From: CAIXDN01 sp964482085
GTDB taxonomy: Bacteria; Patescibacteriota; Patescibacteriia; 2-12-FULL-60-25
NCBI GenBank assembly: GCA_964482085.1
Contig: CAYZVS010000001.1
Coordinates: 108,195-172,194, forward strand
Reading direction: 5' to 3'
Length of the DNA: 64,000 nucleotides
This document shows positions 50,492 to 60,900 of this stretch, piece by piece. The notes under the pieces are model-generated. The model did no database searches, was not told the DNA's origin, and was given only the letters and a program-made list of their open reading frames with translations. How positions within the stretch are numbered: the stretch's first letter is position 1; every line of letters starts with the position of its first letter. Made by a program: the position numbers and the translations under genes.

Positions 50492-50941
50492 ATGACGAGC
50501 GGCGGTGTTGGACCGGCAGTGGTTGGTATCGATATCGTCGAGTCTGTCGCTTATGCAATACATTTGCGCGAGGAAGGTGCTCCGCTTGAGTTGCTCTCAA
50601 CGAAAGTTGTTGAGGGTGGCAAGCTCGAGTGGCGTTCGCTCAGTCTTATTCCGGAAGGGAAGCGACTGATCGACGTTAGTCGATTTGTACGTGACAAAGA
50701 AGGTCACGTGCTCTCCTTGGTGACGTTGGAGTCGAACGAAGGCCGTTTGTTCACGCATGATCGCAATGGCAAAGTGTTTTGGGGTGAGTCTTTCAAGTTG
50801 TCAGGTGCACCGATCCGGGCGGAGGGTCGAAATACGATTCTGATGCAGACTTGGGTTGTCGATGGTTACCTGATTACTCGTTACCCTACGCACGGCTTTG
50901 AGTCATTGGGATTCTGGGCCTATCTCCTGGCGAGTCTCTAG
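50492..50941 (+). CDS. orphan protein, unrecognised
   Basis: 149 residues from an ATG with TTTGGAGCGAC upstream; the frame is open earlier but overlaps the preceding gene. It is beta-rich, with repeated Gly-turn strands (VVGIDIVESVAYAIHL; SRFVRDKEGHVLSLVTLESNEGRLF; NGKVFWGESFKL). No signal is seen. It forms a unit with 50059-50454, closed by the terminator at 50958. Confidence 0.65.
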   Translation: MTSGGVGPAVVGIDIVESVAYAIHLREEGAPLELLSTKVVEGGKLEWRSLSLIPEGKRLIDVSRFVRDKEGHVLSLVTLESNEGRLFTHDRNGKVFWGESFKLSGAPIRAEGRNTILMQTWVVDGYLITRYPTHGFESLGFWAYLLASL

Positions 50942-50957
50942 AGTCAGACAGTCTATG

Positions 50958-50985
50958 ACCTCCGGCCAATCCTTTGGCCGGAGGT
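50958..50985 (+). terminator. terminator of the orphan pair
   Basis: ACCTCCGGCCAA/TTGGCCGGAGGT followed by CTCTTCTTTTTG. Confidence 0.85.
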
Positions 50986-51023
50986 CTCTTCTTTTTGTCG
51001 TAAGTTCCTGTCATGCTGTGCCC

Positions 51024-53702
51024 ATGAAACGTCTCTATATATTGGATGCGAATGCGTTATTACATCGTGCGTGGCATGCGATACGACCGCTCACAAACCC
51101 CAAGGGTGAGGTGGTGAATTGTGTCTACGGAATGATGATGTCGGTATTGAAATTGATTGAGATGGGGAAACCAGATGCCTTTATTGCTTGTTGGGACACG
51201 GAGGCACCGACGTTTAGGCATGAAGCGTATAAGGCATATAAAGCAAATCGTGTTCAGAAAGAAGATGAGTTATATGCTCAGATCCCTTGGGTTAAAGAAG
51301 GTTTTGAGCTTTTGGGCATCCCCTCTTTGGCATTAGATGGATTTGAGGCGGACGATTTGATTGGAACATTAGCGGAACGAGCAAGAAAAGCTGGTTGGGA
51401 TGTTGTGATTGTTACTGGTGATCGTGATGCGCTTCAGCTCGTGAGACCAGGAATCTCGGTTATGGCTTTCAAGAAAGGAGTTACCGAGACGTTGATGTAT
51501 GACGAGGCAATGATAGATAAAGAATATGGGCTAACACCAGCACAATTTTTGGAATATAAGGCAATGCGAGGTGATCCATCCGATAATATTCCAGGTATTC
51601 GCGGCATTGGAGACAAAGGAGCCACAGAATTGCTGCAAAAATTTGCCAACCTTAAAGGAATTTTGAAGGCTGCGCATGATAAAAAATCTGACATGTCTGA
51701 AGGTACGCGCGAGAAGTTGCTTTCCGCAGAAGATGTGATGCCGGCAATCATGAAATTGGTCACGATCGACAAGGATGTTCCGATTGAATGGAAGCCCACC
51801 ATGGGAGTATTTCCAAAAGACCGGGACGGACTTTTTGCTTTCTTGCAGGAGAACGGATTCAAGTCACTGCTTTCAAAAGTTCCGGGTGAGACACGTACCT
51901 TGGTCGAGAAGTCAAAAAAGAAAAAAGAAGTCGTGGAGAAAAAAGTGAAGCCGGAGATTTCTCTCGCACTAAAAAAAGTTTTATTAAAGGAGGTTCGTGT
52001 TGAGAAAGAATTAGAAGTGGATCATGCGATTAAAATATTGCGGTCTTCGTATGATGTTGTTGTCCGTGCCGTTAGAAATCCTCAAGCTTCTCTTTTTGGG
52101 AATGAAGCGGGTGGACTTGTGCTCGCCTCCGATGAGGTTGCTTTTGTTTTCTCCGGAAGTGTTTTGGATAAGGTGAAGAGCAGGATGCAAGACTTTTTGT
52201 CAGATACGAGCATCAAGCTCATCGGACATGATGCCAAACAAGACATGAAGTTGCTCGAGTCGAATGGTCTCGAAGTTTTACAATGGAGTTTTGATACGAT
52301 GCTAACCGCTTATCTTTTGAGTGCCGGAGAACGTAATCATGATTTGGCTGCTGTCGCGGCAAAATTTATCGGCGTTCAGCTTGAGCAAGACTCTGATACA
52401 TTAGCGGAAGCGAGTGTTATCAGGGCTTGTGTGATGCCTTTACGCAAAGAGCTCAAAGAAGAATCGCTCACGAATATTCTAGATCGATTTGAATTGCCCT
52501 TGCTTCCTGTGTTGCGTGCGATGGAGCGTGAAGGGATTTTAATCAACCGTGAATACCTGCGCAGACTCTCAAAAGAGATGACTAAGTCCAAGCATGAGAT
52601 AGAAAAGAAGCTGATCAAGACAGCGGGAACGGATTTTAATCCGGGGTCACCTACACAACTCGCAGAAGTACTTTTTGTAAAACTCGGTTTGGAAACAAAA
52701 GGTGTGAAACGAGGTAAGACAGGATTTTCGACAGCCGCACCAGAACTAGAAAAGTTGAGAGGCTCACATCCTATTATTGAAATGATCGAGGACTATCGAG
52801 AAGTTTCAAAATTACTTTCAACGTACGTTGATGTATTGCCGGATCTCGCGGACAACGAAGGACGTATTCATACGACGTATGATCAAGCGGTTGCCGCAAC
52901 CGGTCGATTGTCATCGAATGATCCGAACATGCAAAATATTCCGATCAGAACCGAGCTCGGAAGAAAAATTCGTCGCGCGTTTATTGCAAAGCCCGGATTC
53001 AAATTGTTGTCTTGTGACTATACGCAGATCGAGCTTCGATTGGTTGCAAGTCTCGCCAAAGATAAGGAGATGTTGAAGGCTTTTGATCGAGGGGAAGATG
53101 TTCATACCGCTACGGCGGCCTCTATTTGGGGGATTGAGCTTAAGGATGTGACAAAGGACCAGAGACGGATTGCAAAAGCCATTAACTTTGGGCTGATTTT
53201 TGGCCAAGGTCCGCAAGGATTATCGCAGTCAGCAGGGATTTCTTTTAAGGAGGCGAGAGAATTTATCGATAAATACTTTCTAGCCTACAAGGGTATCAAG
53301 AATTACATGGTTGAGACTAAGGCCTTGGCACATAAACTTGGCTATGTTGAAACACTTTTTGGAAGAAAACGCCATTTACCGGAGATTCATTCTTCTCTGC
53401 CAATGGTGCGAGCTCAAGCGGAACGGATGGCGATTAATATGCCGGTTCAAGGGACAGAGGCGGATCTCATTAAGCTTGCGATGATTAAGCTTGCGGAAGA
53501 GTTGCCGAAGATTTCAAAAAAAGCACGGATGTTGCTTCAAGTTCATGATGAATTAGTGTTTGAAGTACCAGAAAAGGAAGTTGAAATCGTAGCAAAACTT
53601 GCGATGGATATTATGGAGAATATCGAGAAGGTTGGAGTAACTATCGGTGTCGAGACAAAATTTGGTGACAATTGGGAAGAGATGAATCCGATCGGTCGAT
53701 AG
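51024..53702 (+). CDS. polA: DNA polymerase I
   Basis: 892 residues from the ATG at 51024; the 42 upstream in-frame codons include the preceding terminator. The 5'-3' exonuclease (1-290) is intact (DANALLHRAWHA, FEADDLIGT, VTGDRDALQLV, GDPSDNIPGIRGIG). The 3'-5' exonuclease region (about 330-500) lacks the DxE proofreading motif. Polymerase motif A DYTQIELR (about 668), motif B RRIAKAINFGLIFG and motif C VHDELVF are present. In motif B the usual O-helix Tyr (E. coli Y766) is Phe. It handles repair and Okazaki processing. Confidence 0.96.
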   Translation: MKRLYILDANALLHRAWHAIRPLTNPKGEVVNCVYGMMMSVLKLIEMGKPDAFIACWDTEAPTFRHEAYKAYKANRVQKEDELYAQIPWVKEGFELLGIPSLALDGFEADDLIGTLAERARKAGWDVVIVTGDRDALQLVRPGISVMAFKKGVTETLMYDEAMIDKEYGLTPAQFLEYKAMRGDPSDNIPGIRGIGDKGATELLQKFANLKGILKAAHDKKSDMSEGTREKLLSAEDVMPAIMKLVTIDKDVPIEWKPTMGVFPKDRDGLFAFLQENGFKSLLSKVPGETRTLVEKSKKKKEVVEKKVKPEISLALKKVLLKEVRVEKELEVDHAIKILRSSYDVVVRAVRNPQASLFGNEAGGLVLASDEVAFVFSGSVLDKVKSRMQDFLSDTSIKLIGHDAKQDMKLLESNGLEVLQWSFDTMLTAYLLSAGERNHDLAAVAAKFIGVQLEQDSDTLAEASVIRACVMPLRKELKEESLTNILDRFELPLLPVLRAMEREGILINREYLRRLSKEMTKSKHEIEKKLIKTAGTDFNPGSPTQLAEVLFVKLGLETKGVKRGKTGFSTAAPELEKLRGSHPIIEMIEDYREVSKLLSTYVDVLPDLADNEGRIHTTYDQAVAATGRLSSNDPNMQNIPIRTELGRKIRRAFIAKPGFKLLSCDYTQIELRLVASLAKDKEMLKAFDRGEDVHTATAASIWGIELKDVTKDQRRIAKAINFGLIFGQGPQGLSQSAGISFKEAREFIDKYFLAYKGIKNYMVETKALAHKLGYVETLFGRKRHLPEIHSSLPMVRAQAERMAINMPVQGTEADLIKLAMIKLAEELPKISKKARMLLQVHDELVFEVPEKEVEIVAKLAMDIMENIEKVGVTIGVETKFGDNWEEMNPIGR

Positions 53703-53738
53703 GTTTTTGACAGCCGCATCCCCTATCGTCACGATAGC

Positions 53739-54584
53739 TTGGTGCTGATTTTATGTTGTGGTCCAGATAGTTTCAGGGCTTTGGCGAGGGCTAAAGAACT
53801 TGAATTTGCGTTTAAACGAAAACATGATCCGGAGGGACATGCTGTAGAACATTTAACATCAGGGAAAGAAGGAGTTGATGAAGTTGTTAGCAAGGCAGCC
53901 GGCGCTAGCTTATTTTCACCAAGACGTTTTTTACGTGCTGACGGAATTATTTCCAATTGTCCTAAAGCAAAATTAAAAACATTGCATGATGCACTTGCAA
54001 GAGATGTAGAGTCGATGATTGTTGTCAGTGTTGAGGAAGAAAAACCAACATCCTCCATTTTAAAGAATTACGAAGATCTTCCTAAAATCGTTGTGTGCGA
54101 GTATCCCCTTTTACGTGGGAAGGAGTTTATTGCCTGGGCAAAAGAGCACGCAAAAACCATTGGAAACATTGATGAAATTACAGTGCATGCTCTAGCAGAC
54201 CGTTTTGAAGGTGATTGCTGGGCATTTCATAATGAAGGATTGAAAATCGCGGCTGGGGGCATTTTAGAGGGTCAAAATAAAATCATGAATGAATCTGTTT
54301 ATGATATAGCTGACCATATTCTTAAGAATGACAAAGAAAAATATTTTGCAATTTCAAAAAATGATTTTGGTTATTCTGAAATGTCGGTTTTGTTGCAACA
54401 GACAACAGCGGCAATACGAGTAAGAGATCGCGATGTTGCAGGGCTCGCACCGTTTGTTGTAAGAAAATTACAAAGTGGAAAAATTTTGAATGTAGAAGTT
54501 TTGCTCGGTGCTGTACTAAAAATGCTCTTTTTACAAAGAGCGGGTTTCTCTAACGAAGAAGAATCAACGACACTGATTCCATAA
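53739..54584 (+). CDS. holA: DNA polymerase III delta subunit (HolA-like)
   Basis: 281 residues from a TTG (53739) or GTG (53742); no ATG fits. The layout is that of clamp-loader delta: an N-terminal degenerate AAA+ region with no P-loop (LILCCGPDSFRALARAKELEFAF, ASLFSPRRFLRAD) and a C-terminal helical collar (NDFGYSEMSVLLQQTTAAIRVRD). It is the third replication gene next to polA. Sequence is divergent, so the call rests on pattern and place. A CTATCG/CGATAG hairpin precedes the start. Confidence 0.65.
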   Translation: MVLILCCGPDSFRALARAKELEFAFKRKHDPEGHAVEHLTSGKEGVDEVVSKAAGASLFSPRRFLRADGIISNCPKAKLKTLHDALARDVESMIVVSVEEEKPTSSILKNYEDLPKIVVCEYPLLRGKEFIAWAKEHAKTIGNIDEITVHALADRFEGDCWAFHNEGLKIAAGGILEGQNKIMNESVYDIADHILKNDKEKYFAISKNDFGYSEMSVLLQQTTAAIRVRDRDVAGLAPFVVRKLQSGKILNVEVLLGAVLKMLFLQRAGFSNEEESTTLIP

Positions 54585-54619
54585 AAAAAGACTCCGACGT
54601 TTGTCGGAGTCTTTTTTTT
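54583..54619. terminator. bidirectional terminator between holA and rpsT
   Basis: AAAAAAAGACTCCGAC and GTCGGAGTCTTTTTTT around a four-base loop. Confidence 0.92.
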
Positions 54620-54878
54620 ATTTTGCGGCGATCATCTTGTGCGCTGCTGATGTCATACGACGCGTTTTGTTTAGCGGGAAGACATGGTTTTTTGCGGCCT
54701 TTGCTGCGGCCTGTTGCAGTTTCTGTGAAACCTCGACAGCTTCAGGCTTTTTGCCTGCCTTAACCAACTCCTTGAGTTGCTTGGCAAGAGCCTTAACATG
54801 AGTCTTCATGCGCGCATTTCTGGCGGCACGACGTTCGTTTTTGCGCAAATCTTTGATTGCGGCATGCTTGTTTGGCAT
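54618..54878 (-). CDS. rpsT: 30S ribosomal protein bS20
   Basis: 86 residues from the ATG at 54878 (MPNKHAAIKDLRKNERRAARN), the bS20 pattern, ending KTRRMTSAAHKMIAAK. It binds 16S rRNA early in assembly. The ten extra codons open upstream lie over its promoter. S20 genes often stand alone and opposite holA, as here. Confidence 0.95.
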   Translation of the reverse strand: MPNKHAAIKDLRKNERRAARNARMKTHVKALAKQLKELVKAGKKPEAVEVSQKLQQAAAKAAKNHVFPLNKTRRMTSAAHKMIAAK

Positions 54879-54887
54879 AGGAATCTG

Positions 54888-54920
54888 CCTAAGATTAGCC
54901 TCGATCATTTAATCCGTCAA
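54888..54920 (-). promoter_or_regulatory. rpsT promoter overlapped by a GCTAATCTTAG word
   Basis: TTGACG (-35, 54915-54920), 17 bases, TAATCT (-10, 54892-54897) on the minus strand. The -10 lies within GGCTAATCTTAGG, a near copy of the recurring palindrome. Confidence 0.55.
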
Positions 54921-55022
54921 GGATGTGTTGTTTTACGTTGACTGATACTCATAAAAAACAATATACTATCCCCGCTTCTCAAGCTTTAAAGTCGTTTAGT
55001 CAATATATTTTACGACACTTAA

Positions 55023-55097
55023 GCTTCTATAGTTCAACGGATAGAACGAGGGACTCCTAAGCCCTAGATCGAGGTTCAATTCCTCGTGGAGGCACCA
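55023..55097 (+). tRNA. trnR: tRNA-Arg (CCT)
   Basis: Acceptor GCTTCTA pairs with TGGAGGC, the D-arm is GTTC/GAAC, the anticodon loop CTCCTAA gives CCT, the T-loop is TTCAATT and CCA is encoded at 55095-55097. Confidence 0.93.
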
Positions 55098-55268
55098 GGT
55101 GAAGCAATGTAATAATTGTTTCACGTGAAACAATTTTAAAACTTTCGTAAGCGCTTTTCTTTAAATGATTGTATGAATGTTTCACGTGAAACATTCGAAG
55201 CTAAAATTTTAAGAATGCAGTAAGATTTTTAAATTGTTTCACGTGAAACAAGACAGTAACAACGCAAT

Positions 55269-55344
55269 GGGCCAATAGCTCAGTTGGTAGAGCGCTGCAT
55301 TCGCATTGCAGAGGTCAGGAGTTCGAATCTCCTTTGGTCCACCA
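55269..55344 (+). tRNA. trnA: tRNA-Ala (CGC)
   Basis: Acceptor GGGCCAA pairs with TTGGTCC, the D-arm is AGCTCAGTTGGTAGAGC, the anticodon loop TTCGCAT gives CGC, the T-loop is TTCGAAT and CCA is encoded. It lies inside the parS cluster. Confidence 0.95.
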
Positions 55345-55345
55345 T

Positions 55346-55375
55346 CATTAAATCCGCCGTAAGGCGGATTTAATG
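55346..55375 (+). terminator. hairpin after tRNA-Ala (CGC)
   Basis: CATTAAATCCGCC/GGCGGATTTAATG around a four-base loop; it runs directly into the fourth parS site. Confidence 0.75.
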
Positions 55376-55942
55376 TTTCACGTGAAACATATTACTCCTA
55401 TCCATTCTCCTGATTGTTCAGAATCTAAAATGGTTTCTTTGTATCAAAGATTATATATATGTTGGTAGGTTTCTCAAACATATTTTGCGTTCTATATATT
55501 GTTTCACGTGAAACATCTTAAGTCTGAATTCATATATGTCATAAATTCAAAATGTTTCACTTGAAACAAAGCGGTAGAAGCATTTTTTTTAGTGGTTGTT
55601 CTCAATAGAATTGAGATTTTTATAGTTTACTCACTCTAAGTCTTATCATAATTTCAGTTTTACTTTTTTTAAGTGTAGATATTGCCAACTTTATATGTTT
55701 CACGTGAAACATTTTGTTGATCAAGTTGTTTAGTGGCATATTTTACTCATAAATACAAAAAAGAGTATTTATTACAGGCTTGAATTTATGTATATCATTT
55801 ATGTATATGACGGCTACAGCTTTAAGCTGTATTTTTGTTTCATGTGAAACAAATGTAATTATATTTGTGTTATTTGGTATATTATTTTAAATATTGAATA
55901 AGAAAGCTTAAATGTATGTTTTACGACGCTTAATGCAGTTAT

Positions 55943-55971
55943 TTGATTAAGACTTAATTTTTTGCTATAAT
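55943..55971 (+). promoter_or_regulatory. promoter of the surface-protein operon
   Basis: TTGATT, 17 bases, TATAAT. The predicted start is near 55978, only a few bases before the ATG at 55985 (or GTG at 55979), so the mRNA may be leaderless. Confidence 0.7.
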
Positions 55972-55984
55972 ATAAGGTGTGCGA

Positions 55985-56902
55985 ATGAGTAAAAAGTTGT
56001 TCCTTATGTTGTCTTTTGTTCTTTTAGTGAGCGCGAGCAAGGTTTTTGCTATGTCTAGCACGAATTTTCTTATTCCTTGGGATAACGTCAATTCTGGAGG
56101 TTTGGATAATGCTAGCAGTAGCAACTTTTCATCCAGAGACACTCTAGGTGACAATGCATCAGGTACGAGCACTAGTTCAAACTTTCAACTTTCTGCAGGT
56201 TATCGAGCACCAGAAGGGGCTGATACTCTTACACTTCAGGTCAGGGCAAAGTCGGCTACGGTTAGTACTGCATATTCTGCTTTTAGTAACGGTGCTGATA
56301 CCGTTACCGTTTCTTCTGTTGTAGGTTTTTCCGTAGGCAGCCTGATTGCCGTTGTCGAAAATACGGGTTTTTCGCAGCTTGTAGCGGTCGGAAGAATTAC
56401 TGATATTGCGGGTTTAGTGATTACGGTTGATGACTTTGAAGGGGATGACGTAGGTATGAGCCCTGCTCCTGCCGGAGGAGACGACTTTGTCTATCCATTG
56501 AATTCAAACTCGATTAACTTTGGCTCTATTTCTGCAGGAACTGCATATACATCTATTGTTGGTACATCGGTTCTGACAAATGTATCGACTGGATATAGTG
56601 TCTATATTCTCGCTAATCAAGAATTACAAAATGGCTCGGCTCAAGTTTTAGCCGGTGTAGCCGATGGAAGCGTGACCCTGGGGGCAGAAGAATATGGCGC
56701 AGAGACGACAGGGGCTTCCGCATTTTCTTCAGGAGTTGATATCGCTGTAACGACAACACAACGTGTTGTGCAGGAAGCGCCAGCATCGACGGGACCAGTA
56801 TCAGACAAAATCGGAATGATTTATAAGCTTTCAATCACCTCGTCAACAAACCCAGGAACATATTCACAAAACGTGTATTACACGTTAACGGCTAATTACT
56901 AG
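55985..56902 (+). CDS. secreted beta-rich surface protein
   Basis: 305 residues from the ATG at 55985; a GTG two codons earlier is possible. The signal peptide (1-22, ending VFAMS) is followed by Ser/Asn/Thr-rich mature sequence. It includes GGLDNASSSNFSSRDTLGDNASGTSTSSNFQLSAGYR, a segment type often seen at the head of Patescibacteria surface operons (shown in part), then beta-strand repeats. Thr/Val/Ser composition suggests an Ig-like or fibre subunit. It is first of a three-gene run. Confidence 0.8.
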   Translation: MSKKLFLMLSFVLLVSASKVFAMSSTNFLIPWDNVNSGGLDNASSSNFSSRDTLGDNASGTSTSSNFQLSAGYRAPEGADTLTLQVRAKSATVSTAYSAFSNGADTVTVSSVVGFSVGSLIAVVENTGFSQLVAVGRITDIAGLVITVDDFEGDDVGMSPAPAGGDDFVYPLNSNSINFGSISAGTAYTSIVGTSVLTNVSTGYSVYILANQELQNGSAQVLAGVADGSVTLGAEEYGAETTGASAFSSGVDIAVTTTQRVVQEAPASTGPVSDKIGMIYKLSITSSTNPGTYSQNVYYTLTANY

Positions 56903-56903
56903 T

Positions 56904-57839
56904 ATGCGATGGCGTCTTGCTCTTTCTTTGTCCGCGCTTCTCCTTTTAGGCGCTAGTTCAGCACAAGCGATTAGTGTTGGTCCTGGGATTATTGAAATGC
57001 AGGCCGATGCTGGAGCGATTACTGATTCTTCTTTTGTCGTTACAAATGAAGAATCAGAGACTTTGAGTTTTGCTCTCACGATTCAGAAGTTTATTCCTCA
57101 AGGGGATGAGGGACGTACGCAGTTTTTACCGACTACCGATACAACTGGTCTTCCGGACTGGCTTTTTCTTGATAGTTCGACGATAACGCTTAGACCGGGA
57201 GAGTCAAAGCGTGTGCCCGTTTCTTTGCGCGTTCCTAATGAAGCAACTCCAGGAGGACATTATGCGGCGATTTTTTTAACGCAGACAAGTCTTGATACTG
57301 CGGCGGGCCAGAATGTTTCCGCTATCCCTAGAATTGGTGTTCTTGTTTTTACGACAGTTAATGGCGTTGTGAACGAACGTGCGGTTTTAAAAGACGTGTC
57401 CGTTGATCAGAGTGTTTATGCCTCTTTACCAGTGCGTTTTCGATTAGCCTTGGAGAATCAAGGGAATGTGCATGTACAGCCAAAGGTTCAGGTTGAAATC
57501 AAGAACATGTTTGGAAATACCGTAGCTAAAATCGATGGTAATCCAGAAGGCGGTCGTATTTTACCAGGCTCGAGTCGACGTTTTGTTTTTGATTGGCAAA
57601 AGGACGCGACTAATACAGAGAATGGTTTTTTTGGAGGGCTTAAACAAGAATGGAGTAATTTTGGTTTGGGTTTTTACGAAGCGGATGTCAAAGCATCGAC
57701 ACAAAAGTCAGGAGAAATTGGTGAATCCATCATACGTTTTCAAGTCTGGCCATGGCGTTTGGCGTTGGTTGGATTAGCTGGGCTTGTCTGTCTATTTATC
57801 GCTTTGAAGCTTGTGAGAGGTTTGTTTGTAAAAAGGTAG
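56904..57839 (+). CDS. DUF916-like/Ig-fold membrane-anchored protein
   Basis: 311 residues. Signal peptide (1-22, SAQA), two Ig-like domains (about 23-135 and 145-265) and a C-terminal transmembrane helix (about 283-303) with a basic cytoplasmic end (VRGLFVKR). The layout and segments such as ITDSSFVVTNEESETLSFALTI, RPGESKRVPVSLRVP and TPGGHYAAIFL resemble DUF916/WxL-interacting or periplasmic-chaperone-like proteins. It starts one base after the previous gene and probably holds or folds the surface proteins. Confidence 0.8.
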   Translation: MRWRLALSLSALLLLGASSAQAISVGPGIIEMQADAGAITDSSFVVTNEESETLSFALTIQKFIPQGDEGRTQFLPTTDTTGLPDWLFLDSSTITLRPGESKRVPVSLRVPNEATPGGHYAAIFLTQTSLDTAAGQNVSAIPRIGVLVFTTVNGVVNERAVLKDVSVDQSVYASLPVRFRLALENQGNVHVQPKVQVEIKNMFGNTVAKIDGNPEGGRILPGSSRRFVFDWQKDATNTENGFFGGLKQEWSNFGLGFYEADVKASTQKSGEIGESIIRFQVWPWRLALVGLAGLVCLFIALKLVRGLFVKR

Positions 57840-57908
57840 CCTTGGCGATCGATTCAGTGTCTCGATGTATCGAGCGACTGAACTGGCTGCAAAGGTATTG
57901 ATTATTCT

Positions 57909-60900
57909 ATGTTACGTCGCCTTTCCCGTTTTTTTGCCGCGCTTACAACCGCGGTTCTTGTGTTTGGACCGTTTGCAGGTGTATCGGCAGCGGTTCTCAC
58001 AGGTCGTCGGGACATCATGTCTCGACAAACTCCAGGGCAAGCAGCTAATCATGAGATTCGATTTATCACCTCTACGGGCGTCGACGCTCCAAGTGATACG
58101 ATTACGATCGATTATCCGACTGGTTTTGATTTATCGAGTGTCGGTTTTGGGGATATTGATCTCTATCACGGCGCCGTAACGGGTTTTGAAACAAATGAAA
58201 CGATTGCGGCCGCTGCTGCCGCAGGAGTTTGGGGCGCTGTGGTTTCAGGTAATCAACTTACGCTGACAGCTCCGACGGATGCCGCTGGTGGAGAGATCTC
58301 AGCCAGCGATATCGTTCAGTTGCGCATCGGAACAAATACGGTCGGTGGTGTAAATCGTATTATCAACCCGACGACTACAAATAGCGGAACAAAGACCATT
58401 TCAATCGGAGGGACATTTGGTGATGTGGGTGGTATCGATATTTTTATCGGAGTTAATGAGACTATCGGTATCAGTGCAACGGTTCCAGCGCCGAGTAGCG
58501 GTGGTGGCGGAGGCGGAGGTGGTTCTAGTACGGATTTAACGCCGCCAACGATTTTGAATATTCAGGTTTTGAATATCACGACATCGACAGCCTTGGTGAC
58601 TTGGGACACAAGTGAAAATGCGACAACGCAAATTGTGTGGGGAACAGATGTTTCTTATTCCTTAGGAAACTATTCAAATCCGAGCTATACAATTGGTCAC
58701 TCGGTGCCACTGAGCAGTCTACCGCCGGGAACGGTTATTCACTTTAGAATTACTGCTGTTGATCCTGCGGGAAATACAACAAATAGCCCAGATCTTACCT
58801 TTACGACCATTGGGGTACCTGTCGCCCCGATTATTTCCAATGTTCAGATTATATCGATCACGGATACGAGTGCGGTTGTTACTTGGAATACAAATATTCC
58901 TGCGTCGAGCTTAGTTGAATTTGGATTAACAGGTGGATATGGGTCTTTTGCCTCCTCTCCGGGTGATGTTACTAGTCACGTTGTAAATTTGTTTGGTTTG
59001 TCACCGGCAACGCTTTATCACCTTCGCGCCCGTTCTACAGAGCCGGCCGGTTCGTTAGAAAGCATTTCCGGGGATTTTACATTTACGACAACAGGTGATG
59101 TTACGGCCCCATCAAATGTCTTTGGATTTACAGCAACAGCAGGGGATCAACGCAATCAATTAAATTGGTCTTTGCCGAGTGATCCTGATTTTGCTTTTGT
59201 TCGTATTCGCGCACGTACCGATGGATATCCAGCAGGACCTAATGATGGTCGCTTTGTGTATCAAGGTAGCGGTACTAGTTTTTTAGACACGGGATTGGTG
59301 AATGGTACGACATATTTTTACGCCAACTATGCGTTTGATGGTGCTGGTAATAATTCAAGCGGTGCTTTTGCTCAAGCGACACCGTTTGCGGATGTTTTGC
59401 CACCGACGAGTACACCACCAATTCTCCCTCCGGTTACACCTCCTGTAACTCCTCCGGTTACACCTCCTGTTGGAGGATCTACAACAACGCCGCCTGTTGT
59501 TTTACCGCCAACATCGACTCCACCGATTGTTTTGCCACCGACGAGCACGCCTGAAATTCCGGTTACTCCAGGTATTTCCATCACGCCTTCTTATTTTGCA
59601 GCTGGTGGAGCTATTCCGCTTGAGCCTGATGCGTCAGGTGCGGTTGGTACAGCGCCAGGAGCTCCTGTCTTAGTACGTGTTCCTGTTACGTCATTGCCTT
59701 CTGCGCCTGTGAGTGCGGTGATTAGAGTAGGAGGATCGGTTTACGCGTTAACGCCACTTCCGGGAGGAACGGAGTGGGGTGCTACGTTTATTCCTTCTCG
59801 TTCTGTTGAGCGTATTCCGGCGACTGTTCAATTTACTTTGTCTGATGGACGAGTTGTCAGTGCATCAACGATCATTGAGACGCGTGCTTCAGGACGCGTT
59901 CTTGAGCGACGTGGTATTACATCGGATTTAACAGCGTTACCGGGAGCTACCGTTATCTTGTATGAACGCGTGAATGGCGCGTGGGTTGAATGGAACGGCT
60001 TACGTTATGGACAAGCTAACCCGTTACAAACTCCAGATCAGGGTTTCTATGGATTTATCGTAAGGAATGGTGACTATCGAGTTGTTGTTGAAAAAGATGG
60101 TTATGTGACTCAAGAGAAAGAATTTCGAGTTACACGTAATTATGCGTCGATCGATATCGTGATGCCGGCACAAATTGAAATGCCATTCATCGGTCCGATT
60201 TTAGAGTTTTTGCAGTCGGAAACGGCAAGAAATGCAGCGAGTATTACCGTACCTATCTTGCTTGCTCTTGCAATCGCCAACTTAGCTACAGCGGCATCCC
60301 TATTTAGCTTGTTGAATTATATTTGGTTCCTGCTGACACAGCCGGCACTGCTTTTAGGGAAAAAACGTCGTGAGAAGTGGGGCGTTGTCTATAATTCATT
60401 ATCCAAAGTAACGATTGAACTTGCTACTGTCCGTTTAATTCAGTCTGAGACGCGCAGAGTTTTGCAAACAAGAGTAACGGATTCAAAAGGTCGCTTTGCC
60501 TTCCGTGTTAAACTAGGTTCGTATCGCATTGAGGTAGTTAAACCAGGATTTACGTTTCCAACGGTCTATCTTAAGGATGAAAAAGAGGATACGGACTATC
60601 TTGATCTTTATCATGGGGAACCGATTGTCGTGAAGGAGGAGGCTAATGTCGCTGTAAATATTCCGCTCGATCCGAATGTTAAAGAGGATACGCCGCGTAT
60701 TGTCTATTTTAAGCGATTTCTTCGACGATTTCAGTATTTCTTTAGCTTATTTAGCGTCTTCATTACGATTGGTGCATTCATCATCGCACCAAGCTGGTGG
60801 ATTGCTGTCTTAATTGTTGTTCAGGTGCTGACATTTTTACTGTTTTTGCGACTAGCACAACCCAAAAAACCAAAAGAATGGGGTATTGTATATGATTTGG

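Larger units (their letters stand above)
55117..55851. repeat. cluster of eight parS-like sites (probable centromere)
   Basis: TGTTTCACGTGAAACA, the bacterial ParB-binding parS consensus, occurs perfectly at 55117-55132, 55178-55193, 55235-55250, 55374-55389, 55500-55515 and 55696-55711, and with one mismatch at 55553-55568 and 55836-55851. Apart from tRNA-Ala the region is A+T-rich and gene-free up to 55984. It lies about 10 kb from oriC, the usual place for parS. No parA/parB is in the window. Confidence 0.85.

Noticed and set aside
55117..55851. Regular short repeats suggesting a CRISPR array
   Set aside because: Units are 16-bp perfect palindromes at irregular spacing, interrupted by a tRNA, and match the parS consensus; no cas genes.
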